Positions 8,755-17,564 of a stretch of DNA of 64,000 nt are shown here, piece by piece; position 1 is the first letter of the stretch; the number at the start of each line of letters is the position of its first letter. Below the pieces are notes generated by a model. That model had not been told where the DNA came from. It worked only from the letters and a program-made list of their open reading frames with translations, and did no database searches. The position numbers and the translations under genes are program-made. This stretch comes from Hyphomicrobiales bacterium (GTDB lineage Bacteria > Pseudomonadota > Alphaproteobacteria > Rhizobiales > Rhodobiaceae), in contig PKTR01000001.1 of NCBI GenBank assembly GCA_002869065.1, positions 177,118 to 241,117 on the forward strand. The letters run 5' to 3'.

Positions 8755-9627
8755 ATGGTCGATTTCTCAGCGGTCCGCGCGATCGACTTCCACACCCATG
8801 CGGAGGAGCCCTGCGGCTGCCATACCGATGACGGCTATGACGAGCTGCAGAGCACGATGGCGAAATATTTCGGCGCGCCGTGGTCGCATCCGCCGACCAT
8901 TCCCGAAACGGCCGCTCACTTCCGCGCCCAGAACATCGCCGCGGTGATCTTCCCCGTCGACTCCGAACGCGAGACCGGCTACCGCCGCTATCGCAACGAG
9001 GAAGTGGCCGAACTCGCCGCCGAGAACGACGACATCCTGATCCCGTTCGCCTCGATCGATCCGCACAAGGGCAAGCTCGGCGCGCGCGAGGCCCGCAATC
9101 TGGTCGAGAACTACGGCATCCAGGGCTTCAAGTTCCACCCGACCATGCAGGGCTTCTATCCCAACGACCGGCTCGCCTATCCGCTCTATGAGGCGATTGC
9201 CGAGACCGGCAAGCCGGCGCTGTTCCACACCGGCCAGACCGGTGTCGGGTCGGGCATGCCCGGCGGCAACGGGATGCGGCTGAAATACTCCAACCCGATG
9301 TATATCGACGACGTCGCGGTCGATTTCCCGGACATGCCGATCATTCTCGCGCACCCATCCTTCCCCTGGCAGGAGGAAGCGCTGTCGGTCGCCCAGCACA
9401 AGCCCAACGTCTATATCGATCTGTCGGGCTGGTCGCCGAAATACTTCCCCAAGATCCTCATCCAGTACGCCAACACCATTCTCAAGGAGAAGATGCTGTT
9501 CGGCTCCGACTGGCCGATGATCTCGCCGGAGAAGTGGCTGGGCGCCTTCGAGAAGGCCGACTTCCGCGACGAGGTCCGCCCGCTGATCCTAAAGGAAAAC
9601 GCCATGCGCCTGCTGGGGGTGTCATGA
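8755..9627 (+). CDS. Amidohydrolase-family enzyme, probable aryl-beta-ketoacyl-CoA hydrolase (CouO-like)
   Basis: 290-residue amidohydrolase-superfamily TIM barrel. Metal-site motifs are DFHTH (about 11-15), KFHP, ILAHPSFPW and LFGSDWP with the late Asp. In phenylpropanoid clusters this family (CouO, annotated as 4-hydroxyphenyl-beta-ketoacyl-CoA hydrolase) removes the two-carbon unit from the beta-keto thioester, giving a benzoate and acetyl-CoA. The operon order ligase-hydratase-dehydrogenase-hydrolase supports this. The ring substituent preference cannot be read. Its stop overlaps the start of the acyl-CoA dehydrogenase (ATGA), so both are coupled. Confidence 0.8.
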   Translation: MVDFSAVRAIDFHTHAEEPCGCHTDDGYDELQSTMAKYFGAPWSHPPTIPETAAHFRAQNIAAVIFPVDSERETGYRRYRNEEVAELAAENDDILIPFASIDPHKGKLGAREARNLVENYGIQGFKFHPTMQGFYPNDRLAYPLYEAIAETGKPALFHTGQTGVGSGMPGGNGMRLKYSNPMYIDDVAVDFPDMPIILAHPSFPWQEEALSVAQHKPNVYIDLSGWSPKYFPKILIQYANTILKEKMLFGSDWPMISPEKWLGAFEKADFRDEVRPLILKENAMRLLGVS

Positions 9628-11177
9628 GCGAATTCCACGCGCCGGTCGACGATATCGTCTTCTCGCTCCGCCATGTGGCGCGCGCCGACCGGCTTGCCGA
9701 CTGGGACGACGAACTGGCCGCCGAGATCATTGCGCATTTCGCCGCCTTTGCCGAAGGGCGGATCGCACCGCTCGATGCCGCTGGCGACCAGCAGGGCTGC
9801 CGGCTTGTCGATGGCCGCGTGCGCATGCCCGACGGCTTCGGCGAGGTCTATGGCGAACTGGCCGAACAGGGTTGGCAGGGGCTTTCCGCACCTGAAGAGC
9901 ATGGCGGGCAGGGGCTAAACGGCGCCGTTCGTGCTGGCGTCAGCGAGATCTTCACCGCCGCCAACCATTCGCTGCAGATGGTCACCTCGCTGGTGCCCGG
10001 CGCGGTCTCCGTGTTGATGCATTTCGGCACCGAGGAACAGAAGGCCGCCTGGATTCCGCCGCTGGCCGAGGGGCGCTGGCTCTCGACCATGGCGCTGACC
10101 GAGCCCGGCGCCGGGTCGGATCTTTCGGTGATCCGGACCCGCGCGGCGAAGGACGGCGACACCTGGCGCATCGACGGCGAGAAGATCTTCATCTCCGGCG
10201 GCGATCAGGACATGTCGGAAGGCATTTTCCATCTCGTGCTGGCCCGATCGGGCCCGACCGAGGCGGGCGTGAAGGGACTGAGCCTGTTTGCGTGTCTGTC
10301 GGACCTCCCGGACGGCACACGCAACCCGATTTCGGTAACACGGATCGAGGAAAAGCTCGGCCTTCACGCCTCGCCGACCTGCCAGCTCGCCTTTGATGGA
10401 GCCATTGGCCACCTCGTCGGCGAGGAGGGCGGCGGCCTGAAGGCGATGTTCGCCATGATGAACCACGCGCGCATAGACGTCGCGCTGCAGGGTGTTGCGC
10501 ATGCAGCGCGCGCTGCCGATCTCGCCCGCCGCTATGCCGCCGAGCGCCAGCAGGGGCGCGATGCAACCGGCCAGCCGGTGACCATCGACCGCCATGCCGA
10601 CGTCGCGCGGATGATCGACACCTGCGATGCGCTGGCCATCGGTGGGCGGGCGCTCTGCCATCTGACGCTGGTTGCCGAAGCGCTCGGCGACGCGCATGAC
10701 TTCGTCGAGTTCATGACGCCGCTGTGCAAGTATTTCTGCACCGACGCCGGTACGTGCGCCGCAGACCTCGCCATTCAGGTGATGGGCGGCTACGGCTACT
10801 TGCGCGAATACGGCGCCGAGCAGAACTGGCGCGATGCCCGCATCTGCGCGATCTACGAAGGCACCAACGGTATCCATGCCCGCACGACGGCGACCCGCTC
10901 GCTGAAGATGAACGGCGGTGCCGGCATTGCGGCTTTCGCGGGCTTCTTGCGCGACAGTGGTGCCGCGTTCGAGGCGTTGGCAGAGGGCTGGGTAGAAGAA
11001 GCGCAGCGCGTCGCCGCCAGCAACGACCCTGCCGTCGAGGCCCATGCCTTCATGGAAACGACCTGCGATCTCGCCTACCGCGCGGCCTGGGCGCGCGTCG
11101 CCGCGGCAGCCGATGCGGCGCCGGACGCGGACCGTCTGAAGCGGCTCGCGGGGTTGGTCGAAACGGGAGCGCTTTGA
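9624..11177 (+). CDS. Acyl-CoA dehydrogenase
   Basis: 517-residue flavoprotein. The FAD/substrate motif ALTEPGAGSDLS lies near residue 155, and the C-terminal active-site block YEGTNGIHARTT puts the candidate catalytic base at about Glu412. It is longer than short/medium-chain enzymes (about 380) because of N- and C-terminal extensions, like the DmdC-type branch. As last gene of the phenylpropanoid operon it could desaturate a 3-arylpropanoyl-CoA to the cinnamoyl-CoA, letting saturated side chains enter the pathway. An electron-transfer flavoprotein would be needed; none is in the window. It converges with the thiolase gene, 16 bases away. Confidence 0.88.
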   Translation: MSEFHAPVDDIVFSLRHVARADRLADWDDELAAEIIAHFAAFAEGRIAPLDAAGDQQGCRLVDGRVRMPDGFGEVYGELAEQGWQGLSAPEEHGGQGLNGAVRAGVSEIFTAANHSLQMVTSLVPGAVSVLMHFGTEEQKAAWIPPLAEGRWLSTMALTEPGAGSDLSVIRTRAAKDGDTWRIDGEKIFISGGDQDMSEGIFHLVLARSGPTEAGVKGLSLFACLSDLPDGTRNPISVTRIEEKLGLHASPTCQLAFDGAIGHLVGEEGGGLKAMFAMMNHARIDVALQGVAHAARAADLARRYAAERQQGRDATGQPVTIDRHADVARMIDTCDALAIGGRALCHLTLVAEALGDAHDFVEFMTPLCKYFCTDAGTCAADLAIQVMGGYGYLREYGAEQNWRDARICAIYEGTNGIHARTTATRSLKMNGGAGIAAFAGFLRDSGAAFEALAEGWVEEAQRVAASNDPAVEAHAFMETTCDLAYRAAWARVAAAADAAPDADRLKRLAGLVETGAL

Positions 11178-11186
11178 GGCGCTCCC
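11165..11186. terminator. Stem-loop at the convergent acyl-CoA dehydrogenase/thiolase junction
   Basis: The inverted repeat GGGAGCGC (11165-11172) / GCGCTCCC (11179-11186) has a 6-base loop and spans the acyl-CoA dehydrogenase stop codon. It sits between two convergent operons and could limit read-through both ways, but there is no T-run on either side. Confidence 0.4.
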
Positions 11187-11193
11187 TGACCCC

Positions 11194-12393
11194 TCAAACG
11201 GCTTCCAGCGCGATGGCGATGCCCTGTCCGACGCCGATGCACATGGTGGCGAGCGCCTTTTCGCCGGACCCGAGCTCAAGCGCGGCGGATCCGGTGATGC
11301 GCGCGCCCGACATGCCGAGCGGATGGCCGAGCGCGATGGCGCCGCCATTCGGGTTCACGCGCGGATCGTCGTCCGCGATGCCAAGATCGCGCAGCACGGC
11401 GAGACCCTGACTGGCGAAGGCTTCGTTGAGTTCGATGACGGCGAAGTGGTCCACGCCGAGCCCGAGACGGGCCATCAGCTTCTTCGATGCCGGCGCGGGA
11501 CCGAACCCCATGATACGCGGCGGTACACCTGCCGTTGCAGCACCCAGCACGCGGGCAATTGGTGTCAGACCGTGGGCCTTGATGGCCGCTTCGGACGCGA
11601 CCACCAGCGCCGTCGCGCCATCGTTCACGCCAGACGAATTGCCTGCCGTCACGGAGCCATCCGCCTTGACGAAGGTCTTCAGCTTCGCGAGGCCATCAAG
11701 CGTCGTCTCGGGGCGAGGGTGCTCGTCTGTGTCGACGATAAGCGGGTCGCCGCGTCGTTGTGGAATGCTCACCGGCACGATCTCGCGGGCGAGACGGCCA
11801 TTCGCCATCGCCGCGCCGGCCTTTTGTTGCGAGCGCAGGGCGAAGGCGTCCTGATCCGCCCGGCTGATTGAGAAGTCTTCGGCGACGTTCTCGGCGGTTT
11901 CCGGCATCGATTCGACGCCGTGCGCTGCCTTCATGGCCGGATTGACGAAACGCCAGCCGATGGTCGTGTCGTGCACCTCGTTGGCGCGCGAAAATGCTGA
12001 GGTTGCCTTCGGCATCACGAACGGCGCCCGCGACATGGATTCGACCCCGCCGGCAATCATGAGGTCGGCATCGCCCGCCATGATCGCCCGCGCGGCAATC
12101 GCGACCGCGTCCATGCCCGACCCGCAAAGCCGGTTGACCGTCGTTCCCGATACGCTGTCGGGATACCCGCCGAGCAGCACTGCCATGCGCGCGACATTGC
12201 GGTTGTCTTCGCCAGCCTGATTGGCGCAGCCGAGAATGACGTCGTCGATGGACGTGAGATCCATGCCCGGATTGCGCGCGGCGAGGGCGGCGAGCGGGAT
12301 CGCGACCAGATCGTCGGCGCGAACCGGCGACAGCGCGCCGCCGTAACGGCCGATGGGCGTGCGGATATAGTCGCAGATATAGGCGGCGGGCAT
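11194..12393 (-). CDS. pcaF: Acetyl-CoA acyltransferase, beta-ketoadipyl-CoA thiolase type
   Basis: 399-residue thiolase with nucleophile Cys90 in VNRLCGSGMD, His357 in GGAIALGHPLGMSG and Cys385 in TMCIGVGQG. Overall it resembles PcaF/PaaJ thiolases that split 3-oxoadipyl-CoA into succinyl-CoA and acetyl-CoA. That is the final step of the box pathway encoded to its right. It could also cleave an aryl-beta-ketoacyl-CoA. Its ATG directly abuts the livF stop codon, so it is the last gene of the liv operon. The symbol reflects family resemblance. Confidence 0.85.
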   Translation of the reverse strand: MPAAYICDYIRTPIGRYGGALSPVRADDLVAIPLAALAARNPGMDLTSIDDVILGCANQAGEDNRNVARMAVLLGGYPDSVSGTTVNRLCGSGMDAVAIAARAIMAGDADLMIAGGVESMSRAPFVMPKATSAFSRANEVHDTTIGWRFVNPAMKAAHGVESMPETAENVAEDFSISRADQDAFALRSQQKAGAAMANGRLAREIVPVSIPQRRGDPLIVDTDEHPRPETTLDGLAKLKTFVKADGSVTAGNSSGVNDGATALVVASEAAIKAHGLTPIARVLGAATAGVPPRIMGFGPAPASKKLMARLGLGVDHFAVIELNEAFASQGLAVLRDLGIADDDPRVNPNGGAIALGHPLGMSGARITGSAALELGSGEKALATMCIGVGQGIAIALEAV

Positions 12394-13084
<691 letters not shown>

Positions 13085-13092
<8 letters not shown>

Positions 13093-13831
13093 CGGCTTGC
13101 CAATCGCCGAGATAGATGTCGCGGACAATGGGGTTGCCACGTGTTTCATCGGGAGTTCCTTCAAACACCACTTCGCCGAAATTGAGCACCGTGATCCGGT
13201 CGGCGACATCGAAGGCGAGATCCATGTCGTGCTCGATGATCAGCACCGTGAGATCCTTCGGCAGCTTGTGCAGCAGATGGTGAAAGCCCTGGATCATCGA
13301 AGGGCCGACGCCGGACGTCGGTTCGTCCATCAACAGGATGCGCGGCCGCGTCGCCAGCGCGAGCCCGACCTCGAGCTGGCGGCGGTTGCCGTAGGAGGCG
13401 TTCTTCACCGGCGCGTCGAGCATGTCCTGCAGCGCGACCAGCTCGGCGACTTCCTCCACGGTGTCGCGGACTTCCTTGTCGGAAAAGCTGTCGCGCACCA
13501 TCCAGTGCGACTTGCGCTGCGAGGCGGACGCGGCAAGCGCTAGGTTTTCCCGCACGGTCAGATCGTCGAACAGATTGTTCTTCTGATAGCTGCGCGACAG
13601 GCCGCGCCGCGCCCGTTCCGCCACCGACAGCGAGCGCACCGAGGTGCCGTCGATCAGGATGTCGCCGCCGCAAGGCGTCAGCGCCCCGACCAGCAGATTG
13701 AACAGGGTCGTCTTGCCGGCGCCGTTCGGCCCGAGGATGACGCGCCGTTCGCCCGGCTCGAGCGCGAGGCTGACATTGCGCGTCACCTCGATGCCGCCGA
13801 AGGATTTGCAGAGCTCTTTCACCTCAAGCAT
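13085..13831 (-). CDS. livG: ABC transporter ATP-binding protein (LivG type)
   Basis: 248-residue ATPase with Walker A GPNGAGKTT and Walker B ILLMDEPTSGVGP. The signature region is ASYGNRRQLEV instead of LSGGQ, as is normal for LivG. The start at 13831 (MLEVKELCKSFGG) overlaps the end of livM by 8 bases; upstream ATGs lie inside livM. It forms the second ATPase of the LivKHMGF-type importer. Confidence 0.9.
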
Positions 13832-14804
13832 GACTCGGCTCCTTCGCCTGACCGGCGGTTCCGCGCCGTCCATTGAGCCAGAATTCGATCTGACCCCAGA
13901 TGCCGCGACCGCCTGCAAGCACAGTGGCGATCAGCACAAGGCCGATCACCATGTGCCAGTGGTCGGTGTGGCTGGAGACTTCGTGCTTGAGGAAGACGAA
14001 CAGAACGGCGCCGATGAGCGGGCCGACCAGCGTGCCAAGCCCGCCGAGGATCACCACGATCAGGGCTTCGCCAGACACCGTCCAGAACAGCAGCGAGGGC
14101 GAGATGTACATGGTGTGCTGGGCGGCAAGAATGCCGGCGACGCCGGCCAGCAGGGCTGAAAAGCCGAAGGCGCGGCCGCGATGGAACACGGTGTTGATGC
14201 CGAGCGCGCGCATCCGGTCCTCATTGCTGTGGATGCCCGTCAGCGTTCGCCCGAAGGCTGAGCGCAGCACCCAGGCGGCAGCGAAATAGACGCCCGCGAC
14301 CAGCAACAACGCGTAGAGCGCGAAGGTCAGGCTGTCGTTGAGATCGATTCCGAGGAACGAGAAGTCGAACCGGGCGATGCCGCCCATGCCGTCGTCGCCG
14401 CCGAGCCAGCGCGACTTGAAGACGATGGTATAGGCCATCTGGCCGAAGGCGAGCGTGGCCATGATGAAATAGATGCCGCTCGTGCGCCCGGTGATCCAGC
14501 CAACCAGCGTTCCGAAGACGGACGCGGCCGCGACCGCCGCGACCGCCGAGGGCAGGTTCGGCAGGCCGAACTTGGCCGTCAGGATGGCGTAGACATAGGC
14601 CGAGATACCCATGATCGCGCCGTGACACAGCGAGACCATGCCACCGAAGCCGGCGCAGACGTCGAGGCTGACGGCGAGTATGGCGAGGATCGCGATCTCG
14701 ATGACGATTTCACGCGAGAAGTAACCGCCGGTCGCCGCGTAGATCGCAAGGCCCGCGAGCGCCGCGAACAGGATGATGGTACGTGCCGTGGTTTGCTGGA
14801 ACAT
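13824..14804 (-). CDS. livM: ABC transporter permease (LivM type)
   Basis: 326-residue membrane protein with about nine hydrophobic segments. GGMVSLCHGAIMGISAYVYA and GRTLTGIHSNEDRMRALGIN, the coupling-helix (EAA-like) region, are LivM hallmarks, as is VILGGLGTLVGPLIGAVLF. Its ATG lies 3 bases after the livH stop. It forms one half of the transmembrane channel. Confidence 0.92.
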   Translation of the reverse strand: MFQQTTARTIILFAALAGLAIYAATGGYFSREIVIEIAILAILAVSLDVCAGFGGMVSLCHGAIMGISAYVYAILTAKFGLPNLPSAVAAVAAASVFGTLVGWITGRTSGIYFIMATLAFGQMAYTIVFKSRWLGGDDGMGGIARFDFSFLGIDLNDSLTFALYALLLVAGVYFAAAWVLRSAFGRTLTGIHSNEDRMRALGINTVFHRGRAFGFSALLAGVAGILAAQHTMYISPSLLFWTVSGEALIVVILGGLGTLVGPLIGAVLFVFLKHEVSSHTDHWHMVIGLVLIATVLAGGRGIWGQIEFWLNGRRGTAGQAKEPSHA

Positions 14805-14807
14805 GGA

Positions 14808-15674
14808 TCACCCTTTCGCCGGCAGAAGCCCCTGCGGGCGAAGAAGCAGGATCGCCGCAAGGAGCACATAGCTGAGGATCGCGGCAAAGCCGGGCAGCAG
14901 GACGGCGCCGAAGGTTTCGATGAAGCCGATGATGAGCGATCCGGCGACGGCGCCCTGCAGGCTGCCGAGCCCGCCGATGACGACGACGATCAGCGTCGGG
15001 ATCAGGATCGAGACGCCCATGCCCGTCGTTGCTGAAAAGACCGGCGCGGCGACGACACCGACAAGGCCCGCCAGCGCGCAGCCGACACAGAAGACGAGGA
15101 AGAACAGGCGCCGCACATTGATGCCCATGGCGGTCGCCATCGCTTCGTTCTCGACGCTGGCGCGGATCATCGCGCCGATCTGCGTGCGCGCCAGAACCAC
15201 CCACAAACCGGCCATGACGAGCGCGCCGAGCACGATGATGAACAACCGGTAGGTCGGATAGGCGACGCCGAGCAGATGGGTCGTTCCCGAAAGGAGGTCG
15301 GGCGTGTCGAGCCCGAGCGCGATGTCGCCCCAGCCGATGCGTACCAGATCGATGATGACGAAGATCAGACCGAAGGTGACGAGCACCTGATTCATCGGTC
15401 CCGCGCCGCGCAGCCGGTCGATCAGGAGGAAATAGAGGAGGGCGCCGACAAGAGTCACCGCCAGCGGCGCCAGAAGGAATGCGCCCCAGTATCCGCCCGC
15501 AAAGCTCGCCGCCGTGATCCCGGTATAGGCGCCCAGCATATAGAACGAGCCATGGGCCAGGTTCACGAAGTGCAGCAGCCCGAGAATGACCGTCAGCCCG
15601 ATCGACAGCAGAAAGAGAAGCATCGAGAGCTGCAATGCGTTCAGGAACTGCAGCACCCAGAAACCGGTATCCAT
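14808..15674 (-). CDS. livH: ABC transporter permease (LivH type)
   Basis: 288-residue membrane protein with LivH features: GLTVILGLLHFVNLAHGSFY near the N terminus and VVVIGGLGSLQGAVAGSLII near the C terminus. The ATG at 15674 is preceded by AGGAGTG; a longer frame to 15707 has no ribosome-binding site. It is separated from livK by a strong stem-loop. It is the second half of the importer channel. Confidence 0.91.
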   Translation of the reverse strand: MDTGFWVLQFLNALQLSMLLFLLSIGLTVILGLLHFVNLAHGSFYMLGAYTGITAASFAGGYWGAFLLAPLAVTLVGALLYFLLIDRLRGAGPMNQVLVTFGLIFVIIDLVRIGWGDIALGLDTPDLLSGTTHLLGVAYPTYRLFIIVLGALVMAGLWVVLARTQIGAMIRASVENEAMATAMGINVRRLFFLVFCVGCALAGLVGVVAAPVFSATTGMGVSILIPTLIVVVIGGLGSLQGAVAGSLIIGFIETFGAVLLPGFAAILSYVLLAAILLLRPQGLLPAKG

Positions 15675-15700
15675 GTCGGGACACTCCTGTTCGGGGAAGC

Positions 15701-15732
15701 GGCCCACGCCGCGCCAGAGCGCGGCATGGGCC
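15701..15732 (-). terminator. Stem-loop between livK and livH
   Basis: A 14-base stem (15701-15714 with 15719-15732, one G-U pair in the RNA) closes a 4-base loop just after the livK stop. There is no T-run, so it is likely a partial terminator or RNA stabiliser giving more binding protein than permease. Confidence 0.6.
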
Positions 15733-15738
15733 AGCCGA

Positions 15739-16893
15739 TTACTGCAGTGTGCAGCCGTTCGGGGCGTCCTGGACGCCTTCCATGGTCGCGATGACCTTCT
15801 GCGTCAGGGCACCGTCCGCCATCACCGTCTCGTAGACATAGATGTTCTGAATGACGTTGTTGGTGGCCGGGTCGATCTTCAGCGGGCCGCGCGGGCCGGT
15901 GTAGCTGACCTGCGGGATCGCGGTTGCCAGCGAAGCCCGATCGGAAGCGCCGCTTTCAACGGCGCCGATCAAGACACGGCCGGCGTCATAGCCCTGCACC
16001 GAGTATTCCGACGGCATGCGGTCGTACTTCGCCTTGAATGCCTTCACGAAGGCCGCGTTTTCCGGGGTGTCGAGGGTCGGGACGTAGTGCAGCGACGTCT
16101 TGACGCCAACGGCTGCCTCACCCTCGGCCTTGACGTAGAGCGGCGAGGTCAGGAAGCCCGAGCCATAGAGCGGAATGCCGAGATCGAACGAGCCGTACTG
16201 CTTGACGAAGCTGATCGCCTCGCCGCCGGCATAAAAGACGAAGATCGCGTCCGCGCCCGACGCCTTGGCGTTGGTGAGATACGGGCCGAAGTCGGACGTC
16301 TTGCCGAACGGCGTGTATTCCGCGCCCACGACCTTGCCGCCGGCGGCGGTGTAGGAGGCGGTGAAGGCATCGATCATCTGGCGGCCGGCGGCATAGTCCG
16401 GCGCCAGCGTGTAGACGGTCTTGATGCCCTGTTCGGCAAGCCAGGTGCCCATCGGCCGGTTGACCTGGCTGTTGGAGAACGAAACGCGGGAAATGAACGG
16501 CGAACAGCTCGCGCCGGTGGCGGCGTCGTTGCCCGCGTTGGCGACGATCAGCGGCACCTTTGCGCCATCGATGAAGTCGCGCAGCGCGCCGAGCACGCCA
16601 GAGGACACCACGCCGACGATGACGTCGACATTGTCCTGCAGGACAAGCTTGCGAGCCTTGGCCAGGCCGACCGGCGGCTTCACTTCGGTGTCTTCGCGCA
16701 CGATGGTGAATTCACCCGTCTTGCCCGCTTCTTCGAGCGCCAGGTTGAAGCCATCGGTGATGTCGTTGCCGAGCGCCGCATAAGTGCCGGAATAGGGCAG
16801 CAGCAGGCCGACATTGGTTTCGGCAAGGCTGCTGGCTGTCGAGCCGACGCTGACGGCGGCTGCAAGCGCGATGCATTTGATCGTGGTTTTCAT
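15739..16893 (-). CDS. livK: ABC transporter substrate-binding protein (LivK type)
   Basis: 384-residue periplasmic receptor with signal peptide MKTTIKCIALAAAVSVGSTA (cleavage probably after SLA). The Peripla_BP_6 fold shows NVGLLLPYSGTYAALGNDIT at the mature N terminus, VGVVSSGVLGALRDF, YTLAPDYAAGRQMIDAF and YSVQGYDAGRVLIGAVE. It is the first gene of the liv-thiolase operon, divergent from the DUF4863/benzoate-CoA ligase operon, and the intergenic region carries a perfect TGCA-N6-TGCA site. The ligand is inferred to be benzoate or a related aromatic acid. GAGGGAGGA precedes the ATG. Confidence 0.9.
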   Translation of the reverse strand: MKTTIKCIALAAAVSVGSTASSLAETNVGLLLPYSGTYAALGNDITDGFNLALEEAGKTGEFTIVREDTEVKPPVGLAKARKLVLQDNVDVIVGVVSSGVLGALRDFIDGAKVPLIVANAGNDAATGASCSPFISRVSFSNSQVNRPMGTWLAEQGIKTVYTLAPDYAAGRQMIDAFTASYTAAGGKVVGAEYTPFGKTSDFGPYLTNAKASGADAIFVFYAGGEAISFVKQYGSFDLGIPLYGSGFLTSPLYVKAEGEAAVGVKTSLHYVPTLDTPENAAFVKAFKAKYDRMPSEYSVQGYDAGRVLIGAVESGASDRASLATAIPQVSYTGPRGPLKIDPATNNVIQNIYVYETVMADGALTQKVIATMEGVQDAPNGCTLQ

Positions 16894-16943
16894 GTTTTTC
16901 CTCCCTCGGTGCCGTTGGTGATCTTTGTTGATCTGGCATTTTG

Positions 16944-16972
16944 GCTATATGCAAAAAAATGCATCTCGTAAA
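16944..16972 (-). promoter_or_regulatory. Putative livK promoter with a perfect TGCA-N6-TGCA operator in its spacer
   Basis: On the minus strand, -35 TTTACG (16967-16972) and -10 TATAGC (16944-16949) stand 17 bases apart. The spacer holds a perfect TGCA-AAAAAA-TGCA (16950-16963). This motif shape is that described for BzdR/BoxR, and boxR is encoded in the same cluster. A protein bound there would block RNA polymerase. Confidence 0.55.
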
Positions 16973-16982
16973 GCAATTTCGT

Positions 16983-17015
16983 TGCACATCGCACAATTTT
17001 ATGCAGTATAAAGCA
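16983..17015 (+). promoter_or_regulatory. Putative promoter of the DUF4863-benzoate-CoA ligase operon with an imperfect operator
   Basis: A -35 TGCACA (16983-16988) lies 18 bases from -10 TATAAA (17007-17012). TGCA-GTATAA-AGCA (17002-17015), one base off the perfect dyad, covers the -10. It starts 52 bases (about five helical turns) from the perfect site at 16950. The ribosome-binding site GGGAGGA is at 17039-17045. Confidence 0.5.
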
Positions 17016-17048
17016 CAACAAAAGATGCCGTTCATATCGGGAGGAATC

Positions 17049-17516
17049 ATGAGTCAGGCGCGGTTTGAAGAGCTTGTTGGTGAGATCGCGGCGTCGATCG
17101 GTTCGCGGCAACTCGATGAAACCCTTGAGGGATTTTTGAATTCCAAATGGGCGAAGGACGACGTCGCCTTTGCCGAGCTGCGCAGCCTATGCGCCGAAGG
17201 CGAGCGCGAAGGCTGGCTGATGGGACGCGAAGCGGGCGGCATCAAGTTCGGCCGCGCCATGAAGCCCGGCGGAGTGGTCGGCGACTTCAGCGTCGACGTC
17301 GTACGTATGAAGAATGTCAGGGGACCGCACCACATTCATCCTAACGGGGAGATCGGCGCGGTCATGGCCCTTGAAGGCGCGCCGATGTTCGACGCCTTTC
17401 CGGAGGGCTGGTACGTCTACGGCCCGGGCACGGATCATTATCCGACCGTCGGCGGCGGCGATGCCTATGTATTGTATCTGCTTCCGGGCGGCGCGATCGA
17501 GTTCACCGGACAATAA
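17049..17516 (+). CDS. DUF4863-family protein (4-hydroxylaminobenzoate lyase-like)
   Basis: 155-residue cytoplasmic protein with a cupin-like core: GPHHIHPNGEIGAVMALEG then GTDHYPTVGGGDAYVLYLLP. The family includes PnbB-type 4-hydroxylaminobenzoate lyases, and members also accompany box gene clusters where no nitro-aromatic genes occur. None occur here, so a lyase role on hydroxylaminobenzoate is doubtful; the function in benzoyl-CoA metabolism is open. It is the first gene of the operon, 48 bases before benzoate-CoA ligase, behind GGGAGGA and a probable BoxR-controlled promoter. The start at 17049 is chosen for that ribosome-binding site; an open frame from 16941 would cover the promoter. 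Confidence 0.7.
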   Translation: MSQARFEELVGEIAASIGSRQLDETLEGFLNSKWAKDDVAFAELRSLCAEGEREGWLMGREAGGIKFGRAMKPGGVVGDFSVDVVRMKNVRGPHHIHPNGEIGAVMALEGAPMFDAFPEGWYVYGPGTDHYPTVGGGDAYVLYLLPGGAIEFTGQ

Positions 17517-17564
17517 CAAACAGACAGACTGCGCGCGGACGGGCAGCGCAGGGAGGAGGACAAG

